Source: Mycolicibacterium vulneris (lineage in GTDB: Bacteria; Actinomycetota; Actinomycetes; Mycobacteriales; Mycobacteriaceae). From it: DNA of 64,000 bases. The first letter of the stretch is position 1. Each line of letters starts with the position of its first letter. The notes beneath the pieces are model-generated. The model had not been told where the DNA came from and ran no database searches. It saw only the letters and a program-made list of their open reading frames with translations. The translations under genes and the position numbers were made by a program. Location: assembly GCF_002104765.1 (NCBI RefSeq), contig NZ_NCXM01000014.1, positions 62,001 to 126,000 on the forward strand, read 5' to 3'. Below are positions 8,150 to 16,928 of the stretch, in pieces.

Positions 8150-8779
8150 GTGACACCAGCGGTGACAGCGCCCGCCGCCGACGCGGCCGCGGGCGATACT
8201 CCCGCCGAGCCGGATCCTTTTCGGCAACGGCTGCTCGACGGCCTCGCCACCTCGATCACCGAGCGCGGCTACCGCGCCAGCACGGTCGCCGACGTCGTCC
8301 GCTCCGCGCGCACGTCCAAGCGGACCTTCTACGACCACTTCGCCGGCAAGGAAGAGTGCTTTCTCGAATTGCTGGCCGTCGACATCGAGAAACTGGGCGC
8401 CAAGATCGAGACCTCGGTCGATCCCGAGGCCGATTGGCACGTGCAGATCCGCCAGGCCGTCGAGGCCTATGTCGGATACATCGAGGCCCGGCCGGCCATC
8501 ACGTTGAGCTGGATCCGCGAACTGCCCTCGCTGGGTGCGGCCGCTCGCCCGGTCCAGCGCCGCGGGCTGCAGTTGCTGACCAGCCTGCTGATCGACCTCA
8601 GTGCCAGTCCCGGGTTCCGGCGCGCCGAGCTACCCCCGTTGACGGCACCGTTGGCCGTGATCCTGCTGGGCGGCCTGCGGGAGCTGACCGCACTTGCGGT
8701 CGAAGACGGTAAACCGGTCCGAGAAATCGTGGAACCGGCCGTGGATGCATCCGTAGCCCTGCTCGGCCCGCGCCGTTAG
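8150..8779 (+). CDS. TetR/AcrR family transcriptional regulator
   Basis: 209 residues from GTG 8150, with AAAGGGG about 9 nt upstream. The N-terminal HTH is clear: RQRLLDGLATSITERGYRASTVADVV, then TSKRTFYDHFAGKEECF near residues 57-73. The C-terminal ligand domain is all helical and unassigned. It matches Rv0135c. Its divergent arrangement with cyp138 and the GTAC palindromes between them suggest it represses the P450, with the P450 substrate or product as a possible inducer. Confidence 0.9.
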   Translation: MTPAVTAPAADAAAGDTPAEPDPFRQRLLDGLATSITERGYRASTVADVVRSARTSKRTFYDHFAGKEECFLELLAVDIEKLGAKIETSVDPEADWHVQIRQAVEAYVGYIEARPAITLSWIRELPSLGAAARPVQRRGLQLLTSLLIDLSASPGFRRAELPPLTAPLAVILLGGLRELTALAVEDGKPVREIVEPAVDASVALLGPRR

Positions 8780-8884
8780 GTCCGCACGTCCACGTAAGTG
8801 AAAGCCTCACAAGCCATTCCGGCCCTGGCCCGGTGGGGTTAGGCTCACCGCAGACCCACCCGTTCCGACTTGGAGGATCCTGCG

Positions 8885-9097
8885 ATGCGGCTCTCGACGC
8901 GAAACCAGCTCAGGGGGACCATCACCGAGGTCGAACTCGGCGCCGTGATGGCCGTGGTGAAGGTGACGCTCGACGGCGGCGATCAGGTCGTCACGTCGTC
9001 GGTCACCAAGGATGCCGCGATCGACCTCGGCCTCAAGGTCGGGCAGACTGCGACCGTGTTGATCAAATCGACCGAGGTCACCATCGGCGTCGACTAG
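8885..9097 (+). CDS. Molbindin-like single TOBE-domain protein
   Basis: 70 residues. The sequence MRLSTRNQLRGTITEVELGAV with DLGLKVGQTATVLIKSTEVTIGVD fits the Mop/TOBE fold, which binds molybdate or tungstate oxyanions as an oligomer and is also found as the ligand domain of ModE and ModC. The start is fixed by GGAGG 9 nt before ATG 8885. There are no mod transporter genes nearby, so it would act as a stand-alone storage or sensing protein. I do not recall this gene between Rv0134 and Rv0135c in H37Rv. Confidence 0.85.
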   Translation: MRLSTRNQLRGTITEVELGAVMAVVKVTLDGGDQVVTSSVTKDAAIDLGLKVGQTATVLIKSTEVTIGVD

Positions 9098-9125
9098 GGC
9101 CGGCACCGAAAAGCACTGACCTGGT

Positions 9126-10013
9126 TCATGTTTCGGCGAGAAAAGCGCGGACCCGGTCCAAGACCAGATCGGGACGCTGGTCGACGATCCAATGGCCGAC
9201 GCCGTCGACCAGCTCGACCTCGAAATCATCGATGTGGTCGGCATATCCGTCGGTGAGGTCCGCCGTGATCACCGGATCTTTCGTTCCTGTCAGCCAGCGC
9301 ACCGGGACGTCGACGCGAGCATCGTTGTACTGGCCACGCATCCATTTGCGCATCTCTTTGGTTTGGAAGCTTCGGTACCACCGCGAACCCGCCTCCGCGT
9401 GGCCGGGCTGTTGCATGCACTCGATGTACATGCGGGTGTCGGCCTCGGGCAGGGTGTAACCACCACCGACCCATGACCCGAGCATTCGGACGAACCGGGA
9501 GTCGGGATCGCTGATCACCCTCGGGCCGATGACCGGCAGCGAAATCGGGATCTGGTACCAGAACCGCCAGATATTGCGCAGCGTCGACAGGCTCGGCTTC
9601 ACCCACGGCGCAACGGTATTTACGCCGAAGAACCCGGTCACCCGCTCCGGATGGCGCAGCATCATGATGAACGCGACCGGTCCGCCCCAGTCGTGGGCCA
9701 CCAGCTTGACCGTCGCGACGCCCAAGCGGTCCAGCACCCCGGCCAGATCGTCGGCCATCTCGTCCTTGGTGTAGCTGGTCCGTGGCGCCGAACTCCAGCC
9801 TGAGCCGCGCAGGTCCGGACACAGCACCCGGTAGCCGTCAGCGGCCAGCGGCCCGATCAGCTCGTGCCATTCCCACCAGTTCTGCGGGAAGCCGTGCACC
9901 AACATCACCGCGGGCCCGCTCGCCGGCCCGGCGTCCGCGACGTGGATCGTCACGCCGTTTCCGAGATCGACGTACCTGTGTTCCACACCGTCCAGCGCGG
10001 GCATAGTGACCAT
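9126..10013 (-). CDS. ephF: Alpha/beta-hydrolase, epoxide hydrolase EphF type
   Basis: 295 residues. The oxyanion-hole motif HGFPQNWWEW starts at residue 40. The nucleophile is Asp108 (VAHDWGG), which is the mark of epoxide hydrolases and haloalkane dehalogenases rather than Ser esterases. The catalytic His is near 274 (GVGHWI). Epoxide hydrolases open epoxides to diols, a detoxification or lipid-processing step in the cytoplasm. Place and size fit Rv0134 ephF. ATG 10013 is used, with ATG 10004 possible; neither has a good ribosome site. Haloalkane dehalogenase activity cannot be excluded by eye. Confidence 0.88.
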   Translation of the reverse strand: MVTMPALDGVEHRYVDLGNGVTIHVADAGPASGPAVMLVHGFPQNWWEWHELIGPLAADGYRVLCPDLRGSGWSSAPRTSYTKDEMADDLAGVLDRLGVATVKLVAHDWGGPVAFIMMLRHPERVTGFFGVNTVAPWVKPSLSTLRNIWRFWYQIPISLPVIGPRVISDPDSRFVRMLGSWVGGGYTLPEADTRMYIECMQQPGHAEAGSRWYRSFQTKEMRKWMRGQYNDARVDVPVRWLTGTKDPVITADLTDGYADHIDDFEVELVDGVGHWIVDQRPDLVLDRVRAFLAET

Positions 10014-10042
10014 GGATTCAGAACGTAGCGGCTCGGAAAGGC

Positions 10043-11272
10043 TTAGGCCAGAAACCGCTCGACATACGGTGCGAAGCGCTCGCGCAGGTTGCCCTCGTCC
10101 AGCCCGAACATCTCGTAGGACGTCTCGACATTGCCCAGTCGCCCGCGCCGGTGGCCCGCGAGGTAGTCGCCGACGGCCGTGCGCGCCTCATCGGTGAACG
10201 GTTCGCCCGCCAGTGCGTATACCCGCTCGGCGACGCCGAGCTCGTCCGCCATGAAGTCGTCGAACCGGACGTCGATCGAGCGGTCCGGACCGATGGTGTC
10301 GCGGTCGCGGATCAGCGCGGTGAGCATCTGGTCGAGGCGGTCGATCCACGAGTTGGCGATCTGCTCCACCGGCACCGGCGAGCGGTGCATGCGGGCGGAG
10401 TAGGTGATCATTGCGATTATCGACAGCGCCACCGGCACCGGGTCGCGGTGGGTGAACACGACGATGCTGTCGGGGAACACCCGATTCAGGACGGGCACCT
10501 GCTCGAGATGCTGAGGCGATTTGAGCAGCCAGCGCCGTCCGCCGCGCAGGAACTGCATCGCCCGGAGCTGAGTGGCCAGGTATTGGTAATGCGGCGTCTG
10601 ATCGTGAGCCTGGTAGTAGTCACGCCAGCGGGGCACGTCGGCGAGCGTCTCCAGCAGCATCGTGGACACATCGTTGGCCAGCAGCTGGATCTCTTCGTGG
10701 ACATGGTCGGTGGTCATCTCGTGCATGAGCGGGAAATGCGGCATCACCATGTTGATCACGCCGACCGCGACATCCATCCGGGTTCGCCGCGGATCCGGTT
10801 GCACGCCAACTTCATTCGGCGTCGGGAACGGCTCGTTGCTTTCCCAGTACGGCATGGTGCGGAACGTCGGCGGCGCGGCAAGCAGGTTGTGCAGGTGCGT
10901 GGTGCCGGTGCGGGGCAGGCCGGCGATGACCACCGGCGAGCGCAGTTCGATCCCGTTGATCTCGGGATGGCGGTTCAGCAGGTCGGTCAACAGCAGGCGG
11001 TTCTTGAGGATCTGCAGCAGTTGCCCATAAAAGTTGACCACTCCGGCGTCGTGCAACCCGTCGATCTCGCGCAACGCGGCGAGGTAGACGTCGAGTCGCT
11101 CGCGGTAGTCATCGGGACCGAAATCGTCCAGGCCGGTGTCGACCCTGGCCTGGGCGTGCAACGCGCCGGCATCCAATGGGCAATGCGGGGCCATCGTGGC
11201 CATCATGTCGAGAATCTGCTGACCCTCGGCACTGAATTGGGGCTGGGCAAGGTCGTCGAGGCGAACGTTCAC
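10043..11272 (-). CDS. PAPS-type sulfotransferase family protein
   Basis: 409 residues from GTG 11272. The 5'-phosphosulfate loop GLPRTGTTHLHNLL (about residues 118-131) and the downstream FTHRDP (3'-phosphate binding) identify a Sulfotransferase_3-like enzyme, of the type that is multicopy in mycobacteria. These proteins move sulfate from PAPS to lipids, sterols or sugars. The acceptor is unknown. It is divergent from a TetR gene with only 28 bp between the start codons, so both promoters must overlap. It is not part of the H37Rv order as I recall it. Confidence 0.87.
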   Translation of the reverse strand: MNVRLDDLAQPQFSAEGQQILDMMATMAPHCPLDAGALHAQARVDTGLDDFGPDDYRERLDVYLAALREIDGLHDAGVVNFYGQLLQILKNRLLLTDLLNRHPEINGIELRSPVVIAGLPRTGTTHLHNLLAAPPTFRTMPYWESNEPFPTPNEVGVQPDPRRTRMDVAVGVINMVMPHFPLMHEMTTDHVHEEIQLLANDVSTMLLETLADVPRWRDYYQAHDQTPHYQYLATQLRAMQFLRGGRRWLLKSPQHLEQVPVLNRVFPDSIVVFTHRDPVPVALSIIAMITYSARMHRSPVPVEQIANSWIDRLDQMLTALIRDRDTIGPDRSIDVRFDDFMADELGVAERVYALAGEPFTDEARTAVGDYLAGHRRGRLGNVETSYEMFGLDEGNLRERFAPYVERFLA

Positions 11273-11300
11273 GGCGACTTATGTTACTCTGGGTTTCGTA

Positions 11301-11876
11301 ATGGTAGTAGATTTTGGTCGACCTCGTGATCCGCGTATCGACGGTGCGGTGCTCAGCGCCACCGTCGAGCTTCTCGCCGAGACGGGCTACGCCTCGCTGT
11401 TGGTCTCCGCAATCGCCGAGCGCGCCGGCACCAGCAAGCCCGCCATCTACCGGCGCTGGCCGAGCAAGGCGCACCTCGTCCACGAGGCGGTGTTCCCGAT
11501 CGGCGCCGCGACGGAGCTTCCGGATACCGGGTCGCTGCCCGAGGATCTACACGAAATGGTCAGTCGCTCAATGGCTTTCCTGAGCACACCGCCCGCCCGG
11601 GCGGCGCTGCCTGGACTGGTCGCCGAGATGGCGGCGGACCCGACCCTGCACTCGGCGCTGCTGGAGCGGTTCGCCGACGTCATCGGTGGCGGGCTCACCG
11701 AACTCCTGCAGCGGGCCGCGGCCCGCGGCGAGGTCCGCTCCGGCGTGACCGCCTCCGAGCTCACCGAGGCCATCGCCGGCATCACGCTGATGGGCCTGCT
11801 CACCCGCCCCGACGAGCTCGACGACACCTGGGTCGACCGCACCACCGCATTGCTCCTGAAAGGAATCAGCGCATGA
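11301..11876 (+). CDS. TetR family regulator of the sulfotransferase / DUF1214 unit
   Basis: 191 residues. The HTH is near residues 15-60 (DGAVLSATVELLAETGYASL, then GTSKPAIYRRWPSKAHL), the Arg-Trp form common in actinobacterial TetR proteins. The start ATG 11301 lies 28 bp from the divergent sulfotransferase and has no ribosome site; the transcript may be leaderless. TTAC (11284-11287) and GTAA (11298-11301) form a weak inverted pair that may mark the operator. The stop overlaps the next start as ATGA, so it is co-transcribed with the DUF1214 gene. Confidence 0.9.
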   Translation: MVVDFGRPRDPRIDGAVLSATVELLAETGYASLLVSAIAERAGTSKPAIYRRWPSKAHLVHEAVFPIGAATELPDTGSLPEDLHEMVSRSMAFLSTPPARAALPGLVAEMAADPTLHSALLERFADVIGGGLTELLQRAAARGEVRSGVTASELTEAIAGITLMGLLTRPDELDDTWVDRTTALLLKGISA

Positions 11877-12976
11877 CGCACCGATCGACCGAGGCGTGGC
11901 TGGACCTGCTGAAAACCCTTGGCGAGCTGGGCCATTCATTCCTCGAGGGTGACCGTGCGGTCACCGACGACCGACACGTCGCCGACGGCTACCGCATGCT
12001 GGCCGCCACCCTGGGCGTGGCCCTGGACACCTACCTGTTTCCCGAGCCGGGCCGGCCGCAGTTCGTCGCGGTGAACACCCCGTTTCGCCGGGACCGCCGG
12101 TGGGGTGGCGACAACACCGATGCCTACTACTTCATCTGCCCGATCGATCCTGCGCGCCGGTACCGAATCAGCGGGAACAAGGGCGACAGCGTGTACTTCT
12201 CGGTGACGGCCTACAACGAGCCCTCGCCCGGCGCGTGGTCGGACCGGGTCGTGTCGATAGTCCGGGACACCGATCTCGACATCGACGCCGACGGCAACTT
12301 CAGCTTCGAGTTCCCCGCCACGCCGGACGCGGCGGTGCTGATGACCCGTGACTATCAGGCCGACCCCCTGACCGGCCGCCCGGTGACCTGGCACATCGAG
12401 GCACTCGACGAGCCCGACCCGGTCCGGCACGGTGACGCCGAGACCGCGGCGAGCCTGCGCGCGGCCGCCAGGTGGTTGCGGACCATGTTCGCCATCGTGC
12501 CGCTGGCGGTTGGGAACCGGGTGGACGAGCAGCATGCTCTGGGTCACGAAACCGCCCATGCCGCCAACGCTTTCGCCGAACCCTATCAGGTGCCCGACGC
12601 CAACTTCGGCTGGTCGGCGCGCGACGCCTGCTACTCCTACGGCAGCTTCGTGCTCGACGAGGACGAGGCGCTGGTGATCACGCACCGGCCGCCGTCGTGC
12701 AGGTTCTGGAACCTGGTGGTCTGGAACCAGTTCATGGCGACGGTCGGCCCGGAGGACGCCCGGTGCTCCCTCAACGGCCACAGCGCCGCCCTCAACAGCG
12801 ACGGCTCCGTCACGGTCGTATTGTCCGCCGGCAAGACGGCACACCCGAATTCGCTTACCACGCTGGGCTATCCGCGCGGCAACCTGGCATTTCGGTGGTT
12901 CCTTGCCGATGGCGTGCCGCAGCGGCCCGAGGTGCGACTCGTCAAGGCGGCCGACGCTCTTACCGACGTGAGTTAG
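11873..12976 (+). CDS. DUF1214 domain protein
   Basis: 367 residues. The C-terminal half (NFGWSARDACYSYGSFVLDEDEAL, FWNLVVWNQF and the final GNLAFRWFLADG) is the DUF1214 fold, seen in proteins often annotated together with DUF1254 and sometimes linked to sulfatase or lipid metabolism genes. No catalytic mechanism is established for it. It is the second gene of a TetR operon (ATGA overlap) and faces the sulfotransferase across the TetR promoter, so a role in the same sulfolipid or xenobiotic pathway is plausible. Its stop codon overlaps that of the convergent LLM gene by 4 bp. Confidence 0.85.
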   Translation: MTHRSTEAWLDLLKTLGELGHSFLEGDRAVTDDRHVADGYRMLAATLGVALDTYLFPEPGRPQFVAVNTPFRRDRRWGGDNTDAYYFICPIDPARRYRISGNKGDSVYFSVTAYNEPSPGAWSDRVVSIVRDTDLDIDADGNFSFEFPATPDAAVLMTRDYQADPLTGRPVTWHIEALDEPDPVRHGDAETAASLRAAARWLRTMFAIVPLAVGNRVDEQHALGHETAHAANAFAEPYQVPDANFGWSARDACYSYGSFVLDEDEALVITHRPPSCRFWNLVVWNQFMATVGPEDARCSLNGHSAALNSDGSVTVVLSAGKTAHPNSLTTLGYPRGNLAFRWFLADGVPQRPEVRLVKAADALTDVS

Positions 12977-14022
12977 GTCTGGCGGACCAGTTCGATCGCC
13001 CGGCCCAGCGTCTCCAGCTTGGCCTCCAGCGTCGCGCCCGCGGGATACAGCCGCACGGTGTTCACGCCGGCGTCGCGCCACACCGCCAGGCGCGCGGAGA
13101 CCATCTCCTCGGTCCCGATGAGCGTTGTGGCCAACACCATCTCATCGGTCACCAGGCCCGCCGCCCCGTCGCGGTCGCCGCGCTGCCAGCGCTCGCGCAC
13201 CGCGGCGGCAACGTCGGCCCAGCCCTGCCGGCTGTAGGCCCGGTTGTAAAAATTCGTGCTCGACGATCCCATGCCGCCGAGGCTGAAGGCCAGCTCTTTT
13301 TTACGACCCTCGACCATGCCCCGCAGCTCGTCTTCGTCTGCGGCAAAGGCGACTTCGGCACCCTGACAGATGTCGATGTCGGCGCGGGTACGGTTCGCGG
13401 CGGCCAGCCCGTCGTCGAGGTGCGAGAAGTAGGCATCGCCGGAGCCCTCGGGGACGAAGCTGGTGCCCAGCCAGCCGTCGGCAACCCGTCCGGTCAACCG
13501 CAGCATCGCCGGTGACAGGGCGGCCAGGTACACCGGAATGGGGTGCTCGGGACGGTTCGACAAGCGCATGGGCACCGCCTCGCCGCCGGGCCGAGGAATC
13601 TTGAATTCCGCACCGGCATAAGCGATTTTCCTGCCCGTAAACGCCTGCCGCACAACGTCGATCGTCTCGGAGACGCGCGCCAGCGGTCGGCTGAACGAGG
13701 CGCCGTGCAGGCCCTCGATCACCTGCGGGCCAGAGGCACCCAACCCGAGCAGGAATCGCCCGTTCGACAGGTTGCAGAGCGTGATCGCGGTCTGGGCGAC
13801 CATCACCGGCGAGCGGGTGCCGACCTGCAGGACACCGGAACCCAGCAGCATCCGCTCGGTGCGGGCTGCCAGATAGCCCAGTGCCGACGGCGCATCCGCG
13901 CCCCACGCCTCGGCCACCCAGCACATATCGAGACCCAGCTTCTCCGCCTCGACGGCCAACGCCACGACCTCAGCGGCCTCGCTCCCGGTACCGGAGAGCT
14001 CGACCGTCGTGGCGGTCCGCAT
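12973..14022 (-). CDS. LLM-class F420-dependent oxidoreductase
   Basis: 349 residues from ATG 14022, a TTG at 14025 being the alternative. The luciferase-like monooxygenase barrel is evident: LGLDMCWVAEAWGADAPS, GSGVLQVGTRSPVMVAQTA, and SNGRFLLGLGASGPQVIEG are the classic blocks that bind F420 or FMN. In mycobacteria most of this family uses F420H2. The substrate is unknown. The start overlaps the upstream SRPBCC stop (TGATG), and the gene ends the desaturase operon, so it may act on a fatty-acyl or lipid compound. Confidence 0.9.
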   Translation of the reverse strand: MRTATTVELSGTGSEAAEVVALAVEAEKLGLDMCWVAEAWGADAPSALGYLAARTERMLLGSGVLQVGTRSPVMVAQTAITLCNLSNGRFLLGLGASGPQVIEGLHGASFSRPLARVSETIDVVRQAFTGRKIAYAGAEFKIPRPGGEAVPMRLSNRPEHPIPVYLAALSPAMLRLTGRVADGWLGTSFVPEGSGDAYFSHLDDGLAAANRTRADIDICQGAEVAFAADEDELRGMVEGRKKELAFSLGGMGSSSTNFYNRAYSRQGWADVAAAVRERWQRGDRDGAAGLVTDEMVLATTLIGTEEMVSARLAVWRDAGVNTVRLYPAGATLEAKLETLGRAIELVRQT

Positions 14023-14546
14023 CAATGCACTCCGTGTTCGGCCAGCCGTTTGATCGCCGCCAGGGTCTTTCCGATCGCGCCCTCGAATTCGCGCAGCCGC
14101 ACGAACACGATCTTCTGTTCCTTATCGGGCATCGCCTCGAGGGCCACCGACAGGCCCGAGCGCCCCGGCCCCATTTGCATCCAGTAGTTCAGCAGGGTGC
14201 CGCCGTCGCGGGGGGTCAGCCGGAATCGCCACATAGCCGCGGGATCGTCGGGTTCGCCAACGGCCCAGGTGAATTCGTGCGGCTGATCGCAGACGACGAT
14301 CTGCGAGGTGCTGCTCCACTGCCCGAATGCGTCGTGCTCGTTGTGTCCGACGAAGCGCGCGCCGACCCGGGGGCCGTCCGATCCCTCCGCCCATTCCACG
14401 GCCTTCAACTCGCTGCTGAACGCGGGCATCAGCGCGATATCGGAGACCAGGCTCCAGACCCGGGCCGGGTCGGCGTCGATCCACGTCGAAGCTTCCACTG
14501 TCGGGGTATCCGCATAGCGCGCGCCGGTCCATTCCACGGACCTCAT
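14022..14546 (-). CDS. SRPBCC (START/Bet v1-like) polyketide cyclase-dehydrase family protein
   Basis: 174 residues. EASTWIDADPARVWSLVSDIALMPAFSSELKAVEW is the typical opening of the SRPBCC helix-grip fold, which forms a deep hydrophobic pocket for lipids or polyketides. No catalytic residue can be assigned, so it may bind or carry a lipid rather than act as an enzyme. It lies between the desaturase (44-bp gap) and the LLM gene (1-nt overlap), so the three are almost certainly one transcript. Confidence 0.85.
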   Translation of the reverse strand: MRSVEWTGARYADTPTVEASTWIDADPARVWSLVSDIALMPAFSSELKAVEWAEGSDGPRVGARFVGHNEHDAFGQWSSTSQIVVCDQPHEFTWAVGEPDDPAAMWRFRLTPRDGGTLLNYWMQMGPGRSGLSVALEAMPDKEQKIVFVRLREFEGAIGKTLAAIKRLAEHGVH

Positions 14547-14590
14547 TGTCCCCCTGTCCCGGCGCGAGGCAATGCCCCGGCCGCGTGGAT

Positions 14591-15706
14591 TTACGCGGCG
14601 ACCGGCTCGGGCTCGGGCGACCTCTCAGCGCCGGCCTTCTGCACCCAGGTGTCCGGGAAGGTCAGCCGGACGATCTTGCGGACGACGGTGCCGAACTGGC
14701 GCAGCAGCGGACCGCGGTTGTACGGGATGCCGTAGCGTTCGCAGATCTCCTGTACCTCGGCCGCGACGTCGGAGTACCGGCGGGCCGGCATGTCCGGGAA
14801 CAGGTGGTGCTCGATCTGGTGCGACAGGTTGCCGGAGAGCAGGTGAAAGAGCTTGCCGCCGGTGAGGTTTGCCGAGCCGAGCACCTGGCGGAAGTACCAC
14901 ATGCCGCGCGACTCGTCCTTGGTCTCCTCGACGGTGAATTCCTGTGTGCCGTCTGGAAAGTGGCCGCAGAAGATGATCATGTACGACCACACGTTGCGCA
15001 TCAGGTTGGCGGTGAGGTTGCCGGTGAAGACAAACGGCGCGACGGGCCCCGCCAGCAGCGGGAAGGCGACGTAGTCCTTGAGGGTCTGGCGGCGGGTCTT
15101 CTTCCAGATGGCCCGAAGGACTTCGCGTTTGTCCTCGAGCCGGATCTCACCGGAGCGGATGCGCTCGGTTTCCAGCTCGTGCAATGCGACCCCGTACTGG
15201 AACAACACCATCAGCAGGAAGGCGTAGATCGGGTTGCCGAGGAAGTATGGCTGCCAGCGCTGGTCCTCGCTCATCCGCAGAATTCCGTAGCCGATGTCGC
15301 GGTCCATCCCCACGATGTTGGTGTGGGTGTGGTGCATGTAGTTGTGCGAGTGCCGCCATTGATCGGCCGGGCACGCGGTGTCCCACTCGAAGGTGCGCCC
15401 GGAGATGGCCGGGTCGCGCATCCAGTCGTACTGGCCGTGCATGATGTTGTGGCCGATCTCCATGTTGTCCAGGATCTTCGACAGGCCCAGCATCGTGGTG
15501 CCGGCCAGCCAAGCCGGTGGCAGGAACCCGGCGAACAACAGCGCCCGGCCACCGACTTCCAGCGCACGCTGCGTCTTGATGACGCGGCGGATGTAGTCGG
15601 CGTCCTTCTCGCCGAGTTCTGCCATAACGCGTTCCTTGATGGCGTCGAGTTCCCGGCCGAATGCGTCGGCCTGTTCGGGTGTCAGGGTGATCTTGTCGTT
15701 CGGCAT
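14591..15706 (-). CDS. Membrane fatty acid desaturase (DesA3 / acyl-CoA desaturase type)
   Basis: 371 residues with the three histidine boxes of membrane di-iron desaturases: GHNIMHG (His86, His90), HSHNYMHHTH (from about 119) and HQIEHH (from about 296). Hydrophobic stretches between the boxes fit a cytoplasmic-membrane enzyme. Family members use O2 to put a cis double bond into acyl-CoA or lipid chains. It pairs with an oxidoreductase of the Rv3230c type directly upstream, the same pairing as DesA3-Rv3230c in M. tuberculosis and DesB-DesC in Pseudomonas, so this is a paralogue of that system. A GGAGG site precedes ATG 15706. Confidence 0.92.
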   Translation of the reverse strand: MPNDKITLTPEQADAFGRELDAIKERVMAELGEKDADYIRRVIKTQRALEVGGRALLFAGFLPPAWLAGTTMLGLSKILDNMEIGHNIMHGQYDWMRDPAISGRTFEWDTACPADQWRHSHNYMHHTHTNIVGMDRDIGYGILRMSEDQRWQPYFLGNPIYAFLLMVLFQYGVALHELETERIRSGEIRLEDKREVLRAIWKKTRRQTLKDYVAFPLLAGPVAPFVFTGNLTANLMRNVWSYMIIFCGHFPDGTQEFTVEETKDESRGMWYFRQVLGSANLTGGKLFHLLSGNLSHQIEHHLFPDMPARRYSDVAAEVQEICERYGIPYNRGPLLRQFGTVVRKIVRLTFPDTWVQKAGAERSPEPEPVAA

Positions 15707-15748
15707 TGCTTGTCCTCCAAGTCTTTTCTGAGCTGTGCCGGCTTATCG

Positions 15749-16852
15749 CTACAGCGACAGGTCCACGTCACCGACCGGAACGGACACGCAGATCTGCACG
15801 TCCTCATCGGGAGCGGTCGAGACCGCACCGGTGACCAGGTTGCGCACGGTGCCGGCGGTTTTGCGCCGCGTGCAGGTGTGGCAGATGCCCATCCGGCATC
15901 CGTTCTCGGGCGTCAGGCCCGCCGACTCAGCCTGCTCCAGCAGCGACCGCCCGTCATCGACGATGTCAACTCCGCTGTCGGCGAACGTGACTCGTCCGCC
16001 CGACGGTTTAGCCGGCGCATCGAAGACCGGCGGCACGAAGCTCTCGGTGTACACGTTGTCGCAATACGACTGGACCGCCTCCACCAGAGGCGTTGGACCG
16101 CAGACGAATACCGCATCGGGGGACGGCATCGCGGCGGCCAGGTGCTCCGGGCCGAACCGCCCGGTGAGGTCGCCGTCGTCGGATCGGGTATAGCCGTGCA
16201 GCACCCGCACCGGGGCCATCGCGGCCAGCTCGTGGCGGTAGCACGCCTCGGCGGGCGTGCGGGCGTAGTGGATGAATGCGATCTCGCCCGGATGGCCCTG
16301 GGCGACCAGGGTTCGCGCCATCGACAGCACGGGGGTGATACCGCTACCCCCGGAAATGAAGAGGATGCGCTGCGGGCTTTGCGATCCGCGCGCCGGCAAC
16401 GTGAAGTCGCCGCCGGTGCCGGTCAGACCGACCACCATGCCGCGGTGGGCGTGTTCGTATAGATAGTTCGAGACCAGGCCGCCCTCGTGTCGGCCGATGG
16501 TCAACTCGAGGCCGGCCGTCCCTTCGGCATTGGCGGGCGAATAGCAGCGGGTGTGCCGGCGGCCGTCGATCTCGACGGTGAGGTTGACGTACTGGCCGGC
16601 CTTCAGGCTGTGGGCGGACAGGAAGGCGTCGTTGGGGATCAGGGCCAGGGTGACACTGCGCGGAGTGCTCCGGCGCACGTCGGTCACTTTGGCGCGGGCT
16701 TCGCCCAGCGTCCAGGTCGGCGCCACCAGCTCGGTGTAGCGGTCGACGCCGTGTGGACCGGTCAACAGGTCTAGGAGCTCCGAACCCAACACGCGTTGCC
16801 GAAGGGTCCGCGCTAGGACTCGGCCAGAAGCTTGAGCGGATTGAGTGAACAT
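15749..16852 (-). CDS. Desaturase electron-transfer reductase (FAD/NAD-binding with C-terminal 2Fe-2S)
   Basis: 367 residues from ATG 16852. The order is an FAD domain (RRHTRCYSPAN), an NAD(P)H domain (ILFISGGSGITPVLSM, then VFVCGPTPLVEAV) and a plant-type 2Fe-2S ferredoxin domain (ENGCRMGICHTC plus QICVS). It passes electrons from NAD(P)H to the di-iron centre of the desaturase, whose gene starts 42 bp downstream. It is the first gene of a four-gene operon. The start codon lies inside an 18-bp near-palindrome, so a repressor bound there would block transcription of the operon. The ATG has no ribosome site, which suggests a leaderless or very short-leader mRNA. Confidence 0.92.
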   Translation of the reverse strand: MFTQSAQASGRVLARTLRQRVLGSELLDLLTGPHGVDRYTELVAPTWTLGEARAKVTDVRRSTPRSVTLALIPNDAFLSAHSLKAGQYVNLTVEIDGRRHTRCYSPANAEGTAGLELTIGRHEGGLVSNYLYEHAHRGMVVGLTGTGGDFTLPARGSQSPQRILFISGGSGITPVLSMARTLVAQGHPGEIAFIHYARTPAEACYRHELAAMAPVRVLHGYTRSDDGDLTGRFGPEHLAAAMPSPDAVFVCGPTPLVEAVQSYCDNVYTESFVPPVFDAPAKPSGGRVTFADSGVDIVDDGRSLLEQAESAGLTPENGCRMGICHTCTRRKTAGTVRNLVTGAVSTAPDEDVQICVSVPVGDVDLSL

Positions 16853-16861
16853 ATGTACACT
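16844..16861. promoter_or_regulatory. Operator candidate 1 of the desaturase operon
   Basis: AGTGAACATATGTACACT is an 18-bp palindrome with a single mismatched pair. It overlaps the start codon of the reductase gene. Its AGTGAAC half is shared with the second site at 16914-16928, which suggests one repressor reads both. Confidence 0.55.
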
Positions 16862-16913
16862 GTGCGACCGCAACACCCGTGCAGTCAAGGGTTTACTGCC
16901 TGGCTGTGGTAGG

Positions 16914-16928
16914 GTTCACACAGTGAAC
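16914..16928. promoter_or_regulatory. Operator candidate 2 of the desaturase operon
   Basis: GTTCACACAGTGAAC is a perfect inverted repeat (6-bp arms, 3-bp centre). It overlaps the GTG start (16923) of the TetR gene. The GTGAAC half-site also occurs in site 1. Pseudomonas DesT, which controls an equivalent desaturase-reductase pair, is recalled to use a GTGAAC-type operator, so autoregulation plus control of the divergent operon is likely. Confidence 0.6.

Noticed and set aside
14546..16462. Long + strand frame (about 640 codons) over the desaturase and reductase
   Set aside because: It runs antisense to two genes with clear His boxes and 2Fe-2S motifs; composition is Arg/Val/Gly-rich as in mirror frames.
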